A stretch of 64,000 bases of DNA from Sycobia sp. Sy_11 (taxonomy: Eukaryota > Arthropoda > Insecta > Hymenoptera > Epichrysomallidae), in the NCBI GenBank assembly GCA_018907035.1, contig JACCIC010000142.1, forward strand, positions 1,150,001 to 1,214,000, written 5' to 3'. Every line of letters starts with the position of its first letter. The first letter of the stretch is position 1. This document shows, piece after piece, positions 54,531-64,000 of this stretch. A program made the position numbers and the translations under genes. The notes beneath the pieces were generated by a model, which was not told the origin of the DNA, searched no databases, and worked only from the letters and a program-made list of their open reading frames with translations.

Positions 54531-56527
54531 CTAATGTACGTCTCTCTTCATCCCTGGCTGATAGTAGGTGTGGCTAACTTTATGTGTGGGGTTTTCAACG
54601 CCAAATTGTCCCGAGGTTGACGCATTGCAGCATTGGTAAATGACTCGTTCCCGATCACTAGTTGGAACCACTAGTTTCCAGCCTTCTTAACTCGCTTCCA
54701 GTGTCTCGGCAAGTATACTCGGGCTGTATTTGAGATGTTTATGCACGTACCGTAGATACCTACACGTCGCTGGTCCTACGCTCTGGGCGCCATTTGTAAA
54801 TTCAAAAGTGCAGTTACACTTACCGCGTCTGCTGACATATATGCGTGAATGTGTATGTGTGTGTACTCTTCCTCGCAAAAACGTTGGCTCCGGCTGTAAC
54901 AAGAAAGGGGAGTAGGAACAAGGGGGTGGGGACGAATACGGTAGAAACTATAATGTGGATATAAATATTGACAAAGAATATATTAACAATAAATATTACT
55001 TAACGTACTATGATGTAGCTCGCGGACTATCCACTCCTTGCGGGTTCTGCGACGCGTGGGGAAAAGATATACGGGAGGTAACACACAAGCTGTCTACGGA
55101 GACCGACGCGCGAAGAATAGAAGAAAAAGGGGAACGGTCGCTCGTGAGAATCTCCTGTTGCGCACCTCATACTATCGTGCACGCGGCGGTGGGCCATGGG
55201 AGATTACTGTTAGTTGTAATCTAGCTAGCAATGTAAAATATATAAAACAATAAAAATTACTAACCGCGAGGATGCTGCGGCTGTCGACCTCTCTTCCTCC
55301 TTCTTTCTCTCGCTCGCTCGTCGGTGCAGATGATCTCAGTACTATGCCGCGCTCTCTCTCACTCTCTCTTTTGCGGGAAGACGCATCTTTATGCTTGATG
55401 AATGGTGGTTATGGCTTCATTGCTAGAGCTCAGTGCCGGAATGCGGATATACTAGAGAGCAGTATCGGAAGGCTTCACTATGGCCGGAGCTAGTATTGAG
55501 GTTATGGCTCAATGATTCCAGAGATGTTCTCTTCTGCAAGGCTGAATAAGGAAGAAGGAAGATCGCTCACTCCTTTGCTCTTCGTTGCTCCTTTTCCTTT
55601 CTCGCTTCGCAAATGCGGTAATCCTGATCACGCGCGAACAACGGTTTTAAAATCTCGTAAATACACAATTGTCAAATAGCCGTCACAATACGAGTGCGGT
55701 TCAATAAATACCCGTGTTTGAAGACAGAAGACGTTCCTTAAAGAAGCTGGTGTTATTATCGTATGCTGCAGTAGCGTAGCAGAAGCTGTAGGTACGTCGA
55801 CCAGAAGAGCAATCAATATATTACATGATAAGTTGGCTATGAAAAAATTGTCGACCCGAGATTGCTCACGGTAGACAACATGAGGAAGCGATTGTTAACT
55901 TTGAAGTAGTGTTGAGAACAATTTAAGTGAGATCCCGGCGCGCGGAGAGATAAGGCGGTCGCTGTTTCATTTGTAAATGTTACATTTTAACAAAATTACT
56001 AATCACTTAGAATTGATTAATAAATGTAAAGATAGATGAACCTTTTTACTTTTGCCTTGCGAAATTTAAAGTTAAAATGTTAATTAAATAGCAAGTAATA
56101 AACAAAAGTTTAAACAAAAATTTAATCAACTTCTATTGATCGTATAAAAATGTGCAAGCATTCAAAATTTTTCTTTTATTAAACTTAATAAAATGCATTT
56201 CGTTTCAATATTGTAGCGCAAAAAACTTCCAAGATATCATCCCTAGCAACGGTGTTTTTCAATTTAAACAATATAAATATTTAGTTTAAAAATCCGATCT
56301 TTTCAGGTTTGATTACTATAAATATTCTCAAACGAATACTTTTTACTGCATTAAAAAATTCCAAGTCGTTGGCGAACTTCGCAATTGTTAATTTTCAATA
56401 TAAATAATTTTACAACTGGTCACCATATTGAAATTACACATTGTTATTTGAAAGACATTATGAGTAGTTTAACGGGCACCAATATATGCGCTGATGATGT
56501 TCGTTCACGAAGTAGAGAGAGACAGAC
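54531..56527. other. Unclassified DNA
   Basis: A GC-richer part (54650-55500) with open frames of up to 89 codons, none recognisable, and a TC-rich tract at 55290-55370. AT-rich DNA follows from 55950. Possibly remains of old elements. No gene can be supported. Confidence 0.4.
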
Positions 56528-56542
56528 TATAGGCTAGAATTA

Positions 56543-56820
56543 ATAAATATTTTTTTATTGGTCTTACAGTCCAATCAATTTCAACCAAAAATAAAATAAA
56601 ATAAAATAAAAATAAAAAATAATAAAAATAAAAAATAAAAATTAAAAATAAAAATTAAATTAAAAATTCAATTAAAATGATAATGACAGTCAGACTGTCC
56701 TTGTTTACATTCACCCCCGTAGACTAATCTGAAAATAAAATATTAGCTGAAAAAATTCTTTGTTAGTAAAGTGCAGTCTGACTGTCCCCAACACCCTTAC
56801 CTAATTGAAGACTTGTCCAA
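56543..56820 (-). repeat. PLE terminal repeat (pLTR), left end
   Basis: Contains the GGTCTTACAGTCC block, the AAAATAAA tract, the palindrome GACAGTCAGACTGTC near 56685-56699, the CACCCCCGTAGACTAATC block, and a second half-palindrome near 56775. It matches 59485-59675 and, inverted, 61240-61530. Confidence 0.88.
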
Positions 56821-56821
56821 C

Positions 56822-56850
56822 GTTTCGAGCTCGCTACGGCTCCTCATCAG
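56822..56850 (-). ncRNA. Hammerhead-ribozyme-like motif, young PLE
   Basis: All parts are present on the minus strand: GUCC/GGAC helix I, CUGAUGAG core, GAGC/GCUC helix II with one extra G, CGAAAC and ACGU as helix III with GUU as potential cleavage site. Helix III is self-complementary and has no loop, so two RNA copies would be needed. Confidence 0.5.
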
Positions 56851-56955
56851 GGACTAATCTAAACCTTATATTCTAATCTATATATACTCATCCCCACCAC
56901 CAAATTTCGTAAATTAAATATAAATTCCCCCTCTACACAAATTGTCCAAAACCAA

Positions 56956-59406
56956 TCAATTTAATAAGGAATGATAAACACTGTCCAATCTACCAGACTC
57001 TAACATTAAATTCACATTATTTCGATTCTTGGAAATGTGAATACTTTCAAGACTCTCCCGTTTATACTTATTATTAATACCATATTCCAAAATATCCACA
57101 TTCACAAAATCAAAAGAATGTAAAAACTTTAAACAATGCTCTTTTAAACCAGAAGTAATATGTGAGCTACGTAAACTATATTTATGCTCATAAATTCTCT
57201 TTTTTAAATATCTACCTGTTTGTCCAATATAGTATTTATCACAATCCATGCAATTAATCTTGTAAACAACTCCTGATTTTAAGCATAAATCATCCTTATC
57301 TTTGCAATTATTAAACAATCTACTTAAATTATTGCGATTTTTAAAGAAAATTTGAATGTTATATTTCCGAAAATTTCTTTTTATTCTTTCAGATAATCCT
57401 CGAACATATGGTAAGACAATAATTTTGCCTCCGTTAAAATCAATTCCTGCACTATGTCTTTTTTCGGTATTATAAATTTCAAACAATCTCTCAGCAATCA
57501 ATCTATTAATAAATTGAATTGGATAGCCATTATTAATAAAAGTCTCTCTTACTATCTGTAAATTATTTTGTCTAAAATCTTTATGTGACAATTTAATTGC
57601 TCTGTCAACGACACCTCTCAATGCTCCAATTTTGTTTCCGAATTGGTGGTGTGAATTAAAATCTAAAAACCTACCTGACCAAGTAGGCTTTCTGTACCAA
57701 TTAAGTTTTACCTTATTATTACTACATCTAATCACATTAACGTCCAAAAAACTTAACTGACTATTTACTTCAACCTCCCTTGTAAATTTAATTCTGTCAT
57801 GCACAGAATTGAAAACATCCACCATTTCATCCACAAAAACTTCTGGAACAATTGTAAAGATATCATCAACATATCTCTTAAATATCATTGGTTCAAAAAG
57901 CAATTTTGACAAGGCTATACTTTCCAACTTTTCCATAACTAAATTAGCTATAACCGGTGACAAAGGCGACCCCATTGGACATCCGTATTTTTGTTCATAA
58001 AATTTATTATCAAATGAAAAAATTGTGTTATTAAAAACCAAATTAATTGCTTTAATAAATTCATTCATTGTCAATTTTGTATGCAAATTAATTTCATTCC
58101 ACTTTTCCTGTATAATATCATTTAACAACTCTAAAGGTACATTTGTAAACAAAGATACTACATCCAATGAAATCATCTTGTAGTTTTTCGGAATAACAAT
58201 ATCTTTCATTTCATTGTAAAAACACCAACTATCCTTAATGTAAGAACTAGTTCTTCCAACTATCTTAACCAATATATTAGACAAAAATCTAGCAATATTA
58301 TAAGTTGGGAAACCTATGGAAGATATTATTATTCTAAATGTCAGATTTTCTTTATGAATCTTGGGAAGCCCATAACATTTTGCCACAGTTCCATTTTCAC
58401 ATTTTAAATACTTATATGTAGTATCATTTATATATTCATTTCTTTTCCAATTATTTAATAACTCTTTCAAATTATTTTGTAGCTTAATGATATGTGGATT
58501 ACCAATCTTCAAATAAGTACTATCATCATTTAATATATTATTTATACAATTTATGTAATCAATTTTATTGGAAGCTACAGTTACATTACCTTTGTCGGCC
58601 TTTTGGAAGATTATATTAGGGTTATTTTTCAAAAAATTCTTCGCGGCAATTAAATCATGTATAAAATTACTATTTAAAAAATTATCAAATTTATTTTCTC
58701 TTTTAAAATTACTAATGACATTAACCAAAGATGCCCTACATTCCTTTTTTACTTCATCATTTAAACCAAAAAGATTACTTTCAACCTCCGCGATGATTTC
58801 TTTGATCGGGAGATTACTTTTACAATATAATATTCCATGTTTGGCACCTTTAGACATGATGTTTATTACTTCATTTGGTATCTCCTTGTCAGTTAGATTC
58901 CTAAACCAATTTTTATTGTTTGCATTGTTAAATTGGTAGCTTTGAAATTGTTTTTTATTTCTTAAACATTCAAATTTCCTTTTTAGTGTTTGTCTATTAA
59001 TATATTTTGTCTTAATAAAATGTTTGCTTTGACCAAGAAAAAATTCATGTAATTCATTTCTTTCTATATTTTGATATAAATAATGTTTAATCTTTAATAA
59101 ATATCTATTTAAGGAATGAATCTGAATATGTAAATCTCTAATTTCTAAATTAAGTAATTTATTTTTGAAAAAGAAAATATTTTTCTTTAGATCATAACAA
59201 ACATTATTACTATAAACCTGCAAAAAATATTCATCATGAAATCTATTATTAATGTGTACCGGAAATATATTTGATTTCTTGCATCTAATAAGGAATGTAA
59301 GTTTTTCTTTAAGAATTACAACTTTTAAATTCATTTTAATCCATTTTGAACAATAATCTTTAATAGTACTACCATATTTACAATAAATTTCTCTAAAATA
59401 AATCAT
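56956..59406 (-). CDS. Penelope-like reverse transcriptase with GIY-YIG endonuclease
   Basis: An intact 816-codon ATG-started frame. The N-terminal about 250 residues are Lys/Asn-rich and helical. RT spans about residues 330-620: a YGLPKIHK motif, motif A with SLDVVSLF (catalytic Asp about 415), a GCPMGSPLSP motif, and YVDD at about 512-515 with both catalytic Asp. FLDVNV and a GRFLDFNSHH motif follow. The C-terminal GIY-YIG endonuclease (about 690-790) has CxxC (Cys-Met-Asp-Cys) inserted before YYIGQTGR at 725-732, and an Arg and a Glu-His in the expected downstream positions. The protein would nick DNA and reverse-transcribe element RNA at the nick, in the nucleus. Base use is strongly AT-biased, like the element in general. 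No frameshift or stop is seen, so the copy may be functional. Expression signals would lie in the upstream pLTR. Confidence 0.93.
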   Translation of the reverse strand: MIYFREIYCKYGSTIKDYCSKWIKMNLKVVILKEKLTFLIRCKKSNIFPVHINNRFHDEYFLQVYSNNVCYDLKKNIFFFKNKLLNLEIRDLHIQIHSLNRYLLKIKHYLYQNIERNELHEFFLGQSKHFIKTKYINRQTLKRKFECLRNKKQFQSYQFNNANNKNWFRNLTDKEIPNEVINIMSKGAKHGILYCKSNLPIKEIIAEVESNLFGLNDEVKKECRASLVNVISNFKRENKFDNFLNSNFIHDLIAAKNFLKNNPNIIFQKADKGNVTVASNKIDYINCINNILNDDSTYLKIGNPHIIKLQNNLKELLNNWKRNEYINDTTYKYLKCENGTVAKCYGLPKIHKENLTFRIIISSIGFPTYNIARFLSNILVKIVGRTSSYIKDSWCFYNEMKDIVIPKNYKMISLDVVSLFTNVPLELLNDIIQEKWNEINLHTKLTMNEFIKAINLVFNNTIFSFDNKFYEQKYGCPMGSPLSPVIANLVMEKLESIALSKLLFEPMIFKRYVDDIFTIVPEVFVDEMVDVFNSVHDRIKFTREVEVNSQLSFLDVNVIRCSNNKVKLNWYRKPTWSGRFLDFNSHHQFGNKIGALRGVVDRAIKLSHKDFRQNNLQIVRETFINNGYPIQFINRLIAERLFEIYNTEKRHSAGIDFNGGKIIVLPYVRGLSERIKRNFRKYNIQIFFKNRNNLSRLFNNCKDKDDLCLKSGVVYKINCMDCDKYYIGQTGRYLKKRIYEHKYSLRSSHITSGLKEHCLKFLHSFDFVNVDILEYGINNKYKRESLESIHISKNRNNVNLMLESGRLDSVYHSLLN

Positions 59407-59439
59407 GACATACCCCCTTAATTTAAGTTAAATAGACCT

Positions 59440-59675
59440 TCTATTTTAAAACAATTGAATTGTACTTCTGTCGACTGCCCATATACAAATTAATAAATAT
59501 TTTTTTATTGGTCTTACAGTCCAATCAATTTCAACCAAAAATAAAATAAAATAAAATAAAAATAAAAAATAATAAAAATAAAAAATAAAAATTAAAAATA
59601 AAAATTAAATTAAAAATTCAATTAAAATGATAATGACAGTCAGACTGTCCTTGTTTACATTCACCCCCGTAGAAT
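59440..59675 (-). repeat. Upstream pLTR of the intact PLE
   Basis: Begins at GTCGACTGCCCATATAC, has the same block order as 56543-56720, and stops after CACCCCCGTAGA, where the inverted truncated copy is joined. Confidence 0.85.
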
Positions 59676-61105
59676 GGGCAAAATGTTATGGGCTTCCCAA
59701 GATTCATAAAGAAAATCTGACATTTAGAATAATAATATCTTCCATAGGTTTCCCAACTTATAATATTGCTAGATTTTTGTCTAATATATTGGTTAAGATA
59801 GTTGGAAGAACTAGTTCTTACATTAAGGATAGTTGGTGTTTTTACAATGAAATGAAAGATATTGTTATTCCGAAAAACTACAAGATGATTTCATTGGATG
59901 TAGTATCTTTGTTTACAAATGTACCTTTAGAGTTGTTAAATGATATTATACAGGAAAAGTGGAATGAAATTAATTTGCATACAAAATTGACAATGAATGA
60001 ATTTATTAAAGCAATTAATTTGGTTTTTAATAACACAATTTTTTCATTTGATAATAAATTTTATGAACAAAAATACGGATGTCCAATGGGGTCGCCTTTG
60101 TCACCGGTTATAGCTAATTTAGTTATGGAAAAGTTGGAAAGTATAGCCTTGTCAAAATTTCTTTTTGAACCAATGATATTTAAGAGATATGTTGATGATA
60201 TCTTTACAATTGTTCCAGAAGTTTTTGTGGATGAAATGGTGGATGTTTTCAATTCTGTGCATGACAGAATTAAATTTACAAGGGAGGTTGAAGTAAATAG
60301 TCAGTTAAGTTTTTTGGACGTTAATGTGATTAGATGTAGTAATAATAAGGTAAAACTTAATTGGTACAGAAAGCCTACTTGGTCAGGTAGGTTTTTAGAT
60401 TTTAATTCACACCACCAATTCGGAAACAAAATTGGAGCATTGAGAGGTGTCGTTGACAGAGCAATTAAATTGTCACATAAAGATTTTAGACAAAATAATT
60501 TACAGATAGTAAGAGAGACTTTTATTAATAATGGCTATCCAATTCAATTTATTAATAGATTGATTGCTGAGAGATTGTTTGAAATTTATAATACCGAAAA
60601 AAGACATAGTGCAGGAATTGATTTTAACGGAGGCAAAATTATTGTCTTACCATATGTTCGAGGATTATCTGAAAGAATAAAAAGAAATTTTCGGAAATAT
60701 AACATTCAAATTTTCTTTAAAAATCGCAATAATTTAAGTAGATTGTTTAATAATTGCAAAGATAAGGATGATTTATGCTTAAAATCAGGAGTTGTTTACA
60801 AGATTAATTGCATGGATTGTGATAAATACTATATTGGACAAACAGGTAGATATTTAAAAAAGAGAATTTATGAGCATAAATATAGTTTACGTAGCTCACA
60901 TATTACTTCTGGTTTAAAAGAGCATTGTTTAAAGTTTTTACATTCTTTTGATTTTGTGAATGTGGATATTTTGGAATATGGTATTAATAATAAGTATAAA
61001 CGGGAGAGTCTTGAAAGTATTCACATTTCCAAGAATCGAAATAATGTGAATTTAATGTTAGAGTCTGGTAGATTGGACAGTGTTTATCATTCCTTATTAA
61101 ATTGA
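59676..61105 (+). pseudogene. 5'-truncated PLE copy, inverted
   Basis: From 59676 the plus strand matches the PLE ORF, starting at the YGLPKIHK motif. About 476 codons are in frame through RT motifs A, B and C (YVDD near 60190) and GIY-YIG to the common stop at 61105. An ATG 16 codons upstream, in pLTR sequence, makes a 492-codon frame by chance. It lacks the N-terminal third. Near identity with 56956-59406 includes a Leu/Phe difference near 60157. Confidence 0.92.
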
Positions 61106-61210
61106 TTGGTTTTGGACAATTTGTGTAGAGGGGGAATTTATATTTAATTTACGAAATTTGGTGGTGGGGATGAGTATATATAGATTAGAATATAAGGTTT
61201 AGATTAGTCC

Positions 61211-61239
61211 CTGATGAGGAGCCGTAGCGAGCTCGAAAC
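61211..61239 (+). ncRNA. Hammerhead-ribozyme-like motif, inverted PLE copy
   Basis: Plus-strand copy of the motif at 56822-56850 with all pairing segments intact. Confidence 0.5.
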
Positions 61240-61565
61240 GTTGGACAAGTCTTCAATTAGGTAAGGGTGTTGGGGACAGTCAGACTGCACTTTACTAACA
61301 AAGAATTTTTTCAGCTAATATTTTATTTTCAGATTAGTCTACGGGGGTGAATGTAAACAAGGACAGTCTGACTGTCATTATCATTTTAATTGAATTTTTA
61401 ATTTAATTTTTATTTTTAATTTTTATTTTTTATTTTTATTATTTTTTATTTTTATTTTATTTTATTTTATTTTTGGTTGAAATTGATTGGACTGTAAGAC
61501 CAATAAAAAAATATTTATTAATTTGTATATGGGCAGTCGACAGAAGTACAATTCAATTGTTTTAT
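61240..61565 (+). repeat. pLTR, right end of the PLE composite
   Basis: Inverted with respect to the left end. It ends with the GGGCAGTCGACAGAAGTACAATTCAATTG block next to the 15-bp target duplication. Confidence 0.88.
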
Positions 61566-61580
61566 TATAGGCTAGAATTA

Positions 61581-62079
61581 TAGTCTCTCTCTAACTTCAG
61601 TAAATATCAGGGACTGGAGGAAAAATTAAGTTAGTTTTGCCTGGCTGAAGCAGATGCTAAACTCTTTCTTTCGCAATTCATTTCGCACTTATTTATTTTA
61701 AAAGTGTAAATATTGATCCAACATTTGTAAAATTTGTTGATTGACACAAATTGCTTTTTGCTTAATAATTTTTAAAGCATTAACAGCATATACTGCTATA
61801 AATATTCGATTTGCCAAGGAGAGCTATTTGCAAATTTGCAAGAATTTGAAGAAATTTGCAGAAATCGGGCCTGCAATGATTTTATACTTAATTAAAAAGT
61901 AAATGATCGTTTCATATTTTAATTCGATCGAATACGAAAGTAAATTACGCGGTATCGGCTAGTTTTTATATGAACAACTAGCTACGGAAAATAAAATCTG
62001 AAAGTAATTGCGTTTATTAAATTGTAAAATTTTCTTTTGTAACATTTCTGTCTTAACATAACATACAAAACGACGCTAT
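61581..62079. other. Unclassified AT-rich DNA
   Basis: No gene, repeat or motif is recognised. Confidence 0.4.
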
Positions 62080-63116
62080 GCATGATTAGTTTGAATATTG
62101 CGTTCAAAAGTTATAGACGTGTGAACATAGAGTTCACTAACGCCGAAATTCGCGCTATTTTAATGTTTTCCTTCGTCAAAGGCAAATCCGCTAGAGAAAC
62201 GTTCCATGAGATTAATGGTGTTTTGGGATATGGCACGCTATCACTTCGAACCGCAGAGGAATGGTTTCGACGATTTAGAGCCGGTGAAAATGACACATGG
62301 ATAAGCCAGCCGGCGGAAGACCTGCGACGACGAATACTGATCAAATCATGGAATTAATCGAGTTAGAACGGGATTTGGCAACTCATGACATTGCCCACGA
62401 GATGGCAGTTAGTCACAAAATCCTTTTAAACCATCTACAGAAGACTGGATACAAAAAAAGCTTGATATTTGGGTGCCACATGATTTGATGCAAAAAAAAC
62501 CTTCTGGACCGAATCAACGCCTGCGATGTACTGCGGAAACGGAACAACATCGACCCATTTTTGAAGCGGATGGTAACTGGCGAAAAAAATGGATCACATA
62601 CGACAATATCAAGCGAGAACGGTCGTGGTCCAAAGCCGGGATTGACGGCCAGGAAGGTTTTGTTGTGTGTTTGGTAGGATTGGAAGGGAATCATCCACTA
62701 TGAGCTGCTCCAATATGGCCAGACACTTAATTCTACCCCCTGCTGTGAACAACTGGACCGCTTGATGAAGGCTATCGACCAGAAGCGTCCATAATTATCT
62801 AACAGGAAGGGTGTAGTGTTTCACCAGGACAACGCAAGACCACACACTTCGTTGATGACTCGTCAGATGCTATGGAATTTCGGATGGGATGTTTTATCGC
62901 ATTCACTATATAGCCCGAACATAGCGCCAAGTGACTACCACCTGTTCCTGTCCATGTCGAACGCCCTTGGTGGTGTAAAATTGGACTTAAAGGAGGCTTG
63001 TGAAAAGTGGCTGTCCCAGTTCTTCGATAATAAGGAGAGGGGTTTCTATGAGAGGGGTATTATGAAGTTGCCGTCTAGATGGAAACAGATTATCGAAAAA
63101 ATGGCGGATATTTGAA
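62080..63116 (+). pseudogene. Mariner transposase, frameshifted
   Basis: The N-terminal helix-turn-helix part (62082-62340) has an RAILMFSFVKGKSARET motif and a second DNA-binding half with a GRPATTNTDQI motif in another frame (62297-62488). A degraded catalytic part follows (62473-62703; first Asp region, KKWITYDN). The C-terminal part (62816-63115) has HQDNARPHTS (second Asp) and a NIAPSDYHLF motif (third Asp), so DD34D spacing is visible. At least three frameshifts separate the pieces. It is a different subfamily from the 50.1-kb copy. A cut-and-paste transposase, now inactive. Confidence 0.87.
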
Positions 63117-64000
63117 GTAAATCGGGCCACCGTAACACTTTTTATAAAGCATTGAATGAAGAGCAATAAAACGGAAGGGAGATATTTGACAACTTATAAT
63201 AATATATCTTATATTTGTTCTCATAATATAACTTTTATCCGGTCAAATAATTAATAGTTAGCGATTGCACATTAGGATTAAATAAATTAAAATCGTTAGA
63301 TAAATTTATATTTGAATATAATTATTTATAAATTAATAAATAATTATTAATTGATATTAAAGTTGTAAATATATTTTTTTATTTAATGAAAAACAATCAT
63401 TACCATACTAATTTCTTTATTTCCTATAAAAATATACAATTGAATTATTAATATTTTAAAGTGATTATCGAACCCTGTCGCCTCCGCGGTATCGTTGATT
63501 TACAGAGATAATTTGATTTTATAAATAACTAGCATCCCCCGTCTCGGCTTCGCCCGAAATAATAATTTAACCGATTTCATAAACAATTCAATAATATCTA
63601 AGTAAAAAGTACTCATATATACAACCCTATATTTCTATAAATAATTGATCGGAATTTACCTATCGTCGCTTCGATATAAAAAGCGCTTCAATGTAGCGCC
63701 CACTTCAAAAAGTTGATATTTTGCAGACCATTTTATACAACATATATATATGCATATTAAATGGAGAAAATTGTACTTTCGAGTTCAAGGAGTAGAAAAA
63801 GATGTCCAAGTGTCTCGAGACGACGTTTACAGACAGCATCATGTTTGGACTATAGGAAATGTCTCGGGAAGACTGCTATAGAGAGTTTTGTGTTGGGGAG
63901 CTAGAATACAATGTCTAGTTATCCTGGGACGGCTCTTACTGGGACTGTGCGTGTTCGAAGAATAGAATACTACTCTCTTCATAGAACTCGTAATGAGATA
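63117..64000. other. Unclassified DNA with a GC-rich repeat-like block
   Basis: AT-rich to 63470. The short block near 63530-63560 (TCTCGGCTTCGCCC) resembles GC-rich boundary sequences of dispersed insect repeats, but I cannot assign it. The rest (63700-64000) shows nothing clear. Confidence 0.35.

Larger units (their letters stand above)
56543..61565. mobile_element. Head-to-head Penelope-like composite, young
   Basis: A 15-bp direct repeat, TATAGGCTAGAATTA, at 56528-56542 and 61566-61580 bounds it. The left unit is a complete minus-strand PLE (pLTR 56543-56820, ORF 59406-56956, upstream pLTR about 59440-59675). The right unit is a plus-strand 5'-truncated copy (from 59676) ending with its own pLTR (61240-61565). 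The two coding parts are almost identical to each other and to the copy at 14.3-16.8 kb, so the insertion is very young. Full plus inverted truncated units within one target duplication are typical of Penelope. Confidence 0.9.

Noticed and set aside
59627..61105. Complete 492-codon gene
   Set aside because: The first 16 codons are pLTR sequence; the frame is a 5'-truncated PLE copy lacking the N-terminal third.
1..64000. CRISPR arrays, operons, Shine-Dalgarno sites, tRNA or rRNA genes
   Set aside because: Sequence is eukaryotic; no evenly spaced repeat-spacer arrays, no tRNA cloverleaf or rRNA signature was seen.

Overview
The window is eukaryotic, non-coding-rich DNA made almost entirely of transposable elements nested in each other. 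AT-rich spacers, long (TA)n and (GA)n/(TC)n microsatellites, Penelope-like, R1-clade LINE, mariner, Mutator-like and Gypsy-type elements together point to an insect (or other arthropod) genome, from a repeat-dense region such as pericentromeric heterochromatin. An ant or other hymenopteran is possible, but the sequence does not prove it. I found no convincing host gene, rRNA, tRNA or CRISPR array.

Layout. (1) 1-1701: unclassified DNA ending in a fragment of a Penelope-like element (PLE). (2) 1702-21424: 'element A', a 19.7 kb LTR retrotransposon on the minus strand. It has 1.8-2.1 kb LTRs, a 4-bp target duplication (TATC), a tRNA-Pro-like primer site, gag with six CCHC knuckles, two successive aspartic-protease-like motifs, a damaged RT/RNase H, an integrase and an envelope-like glycoprotein. 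Element A interrupts a PLE (1530-1701 plus 21425-22680). Its own leader is interrupted by a PLE composite (13643-18361, 14-bp target duplication). (3) 22767-24250: a small inverted PLE remnant and a mariner fragment. (4) 25819-47276: 'element B', a plus-strand relative of element A, with related LTR ends, the same type of primer site, six-knuckle gag and the same double protease. It has no RT, RNase H or env. Each of its LTRs (7.3 and 6.9 kb) contains a copy of the same R1-clade LINE. (5) 47277-56527: remnants of two mariners, a Mutator-like transposase and a Gypsy-type integrase. (6) 56543-61565: a head-to-head pair of PLE copies with a 15-bp target duplication, including one intact 816-codon RT/GIY-YIG reading frame. 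(7) 62080-63116: another broken mariner, then unclassified DNA.

How the parts work. The only intact autonomous-looking gene is the PLE protein at 56956-59406, which pairs a reverse transcriptase with a GIY-YIG endonuclease. PLE ends carry a hammerhead-ribozyme-like motif with a palindromic helix III. Elements A and B would share the strategy of a large LTR element with an additional leader ORF. Both are now inactivated by stops, frameshifts and deletions. The most unusual signals are the duplicated retropepsin motif shared by A and B, the envelope-like gene of A, the extra leader ORFs, and the repeated arrival of one LINE family in the AT-rich repeats of the B LTRs.
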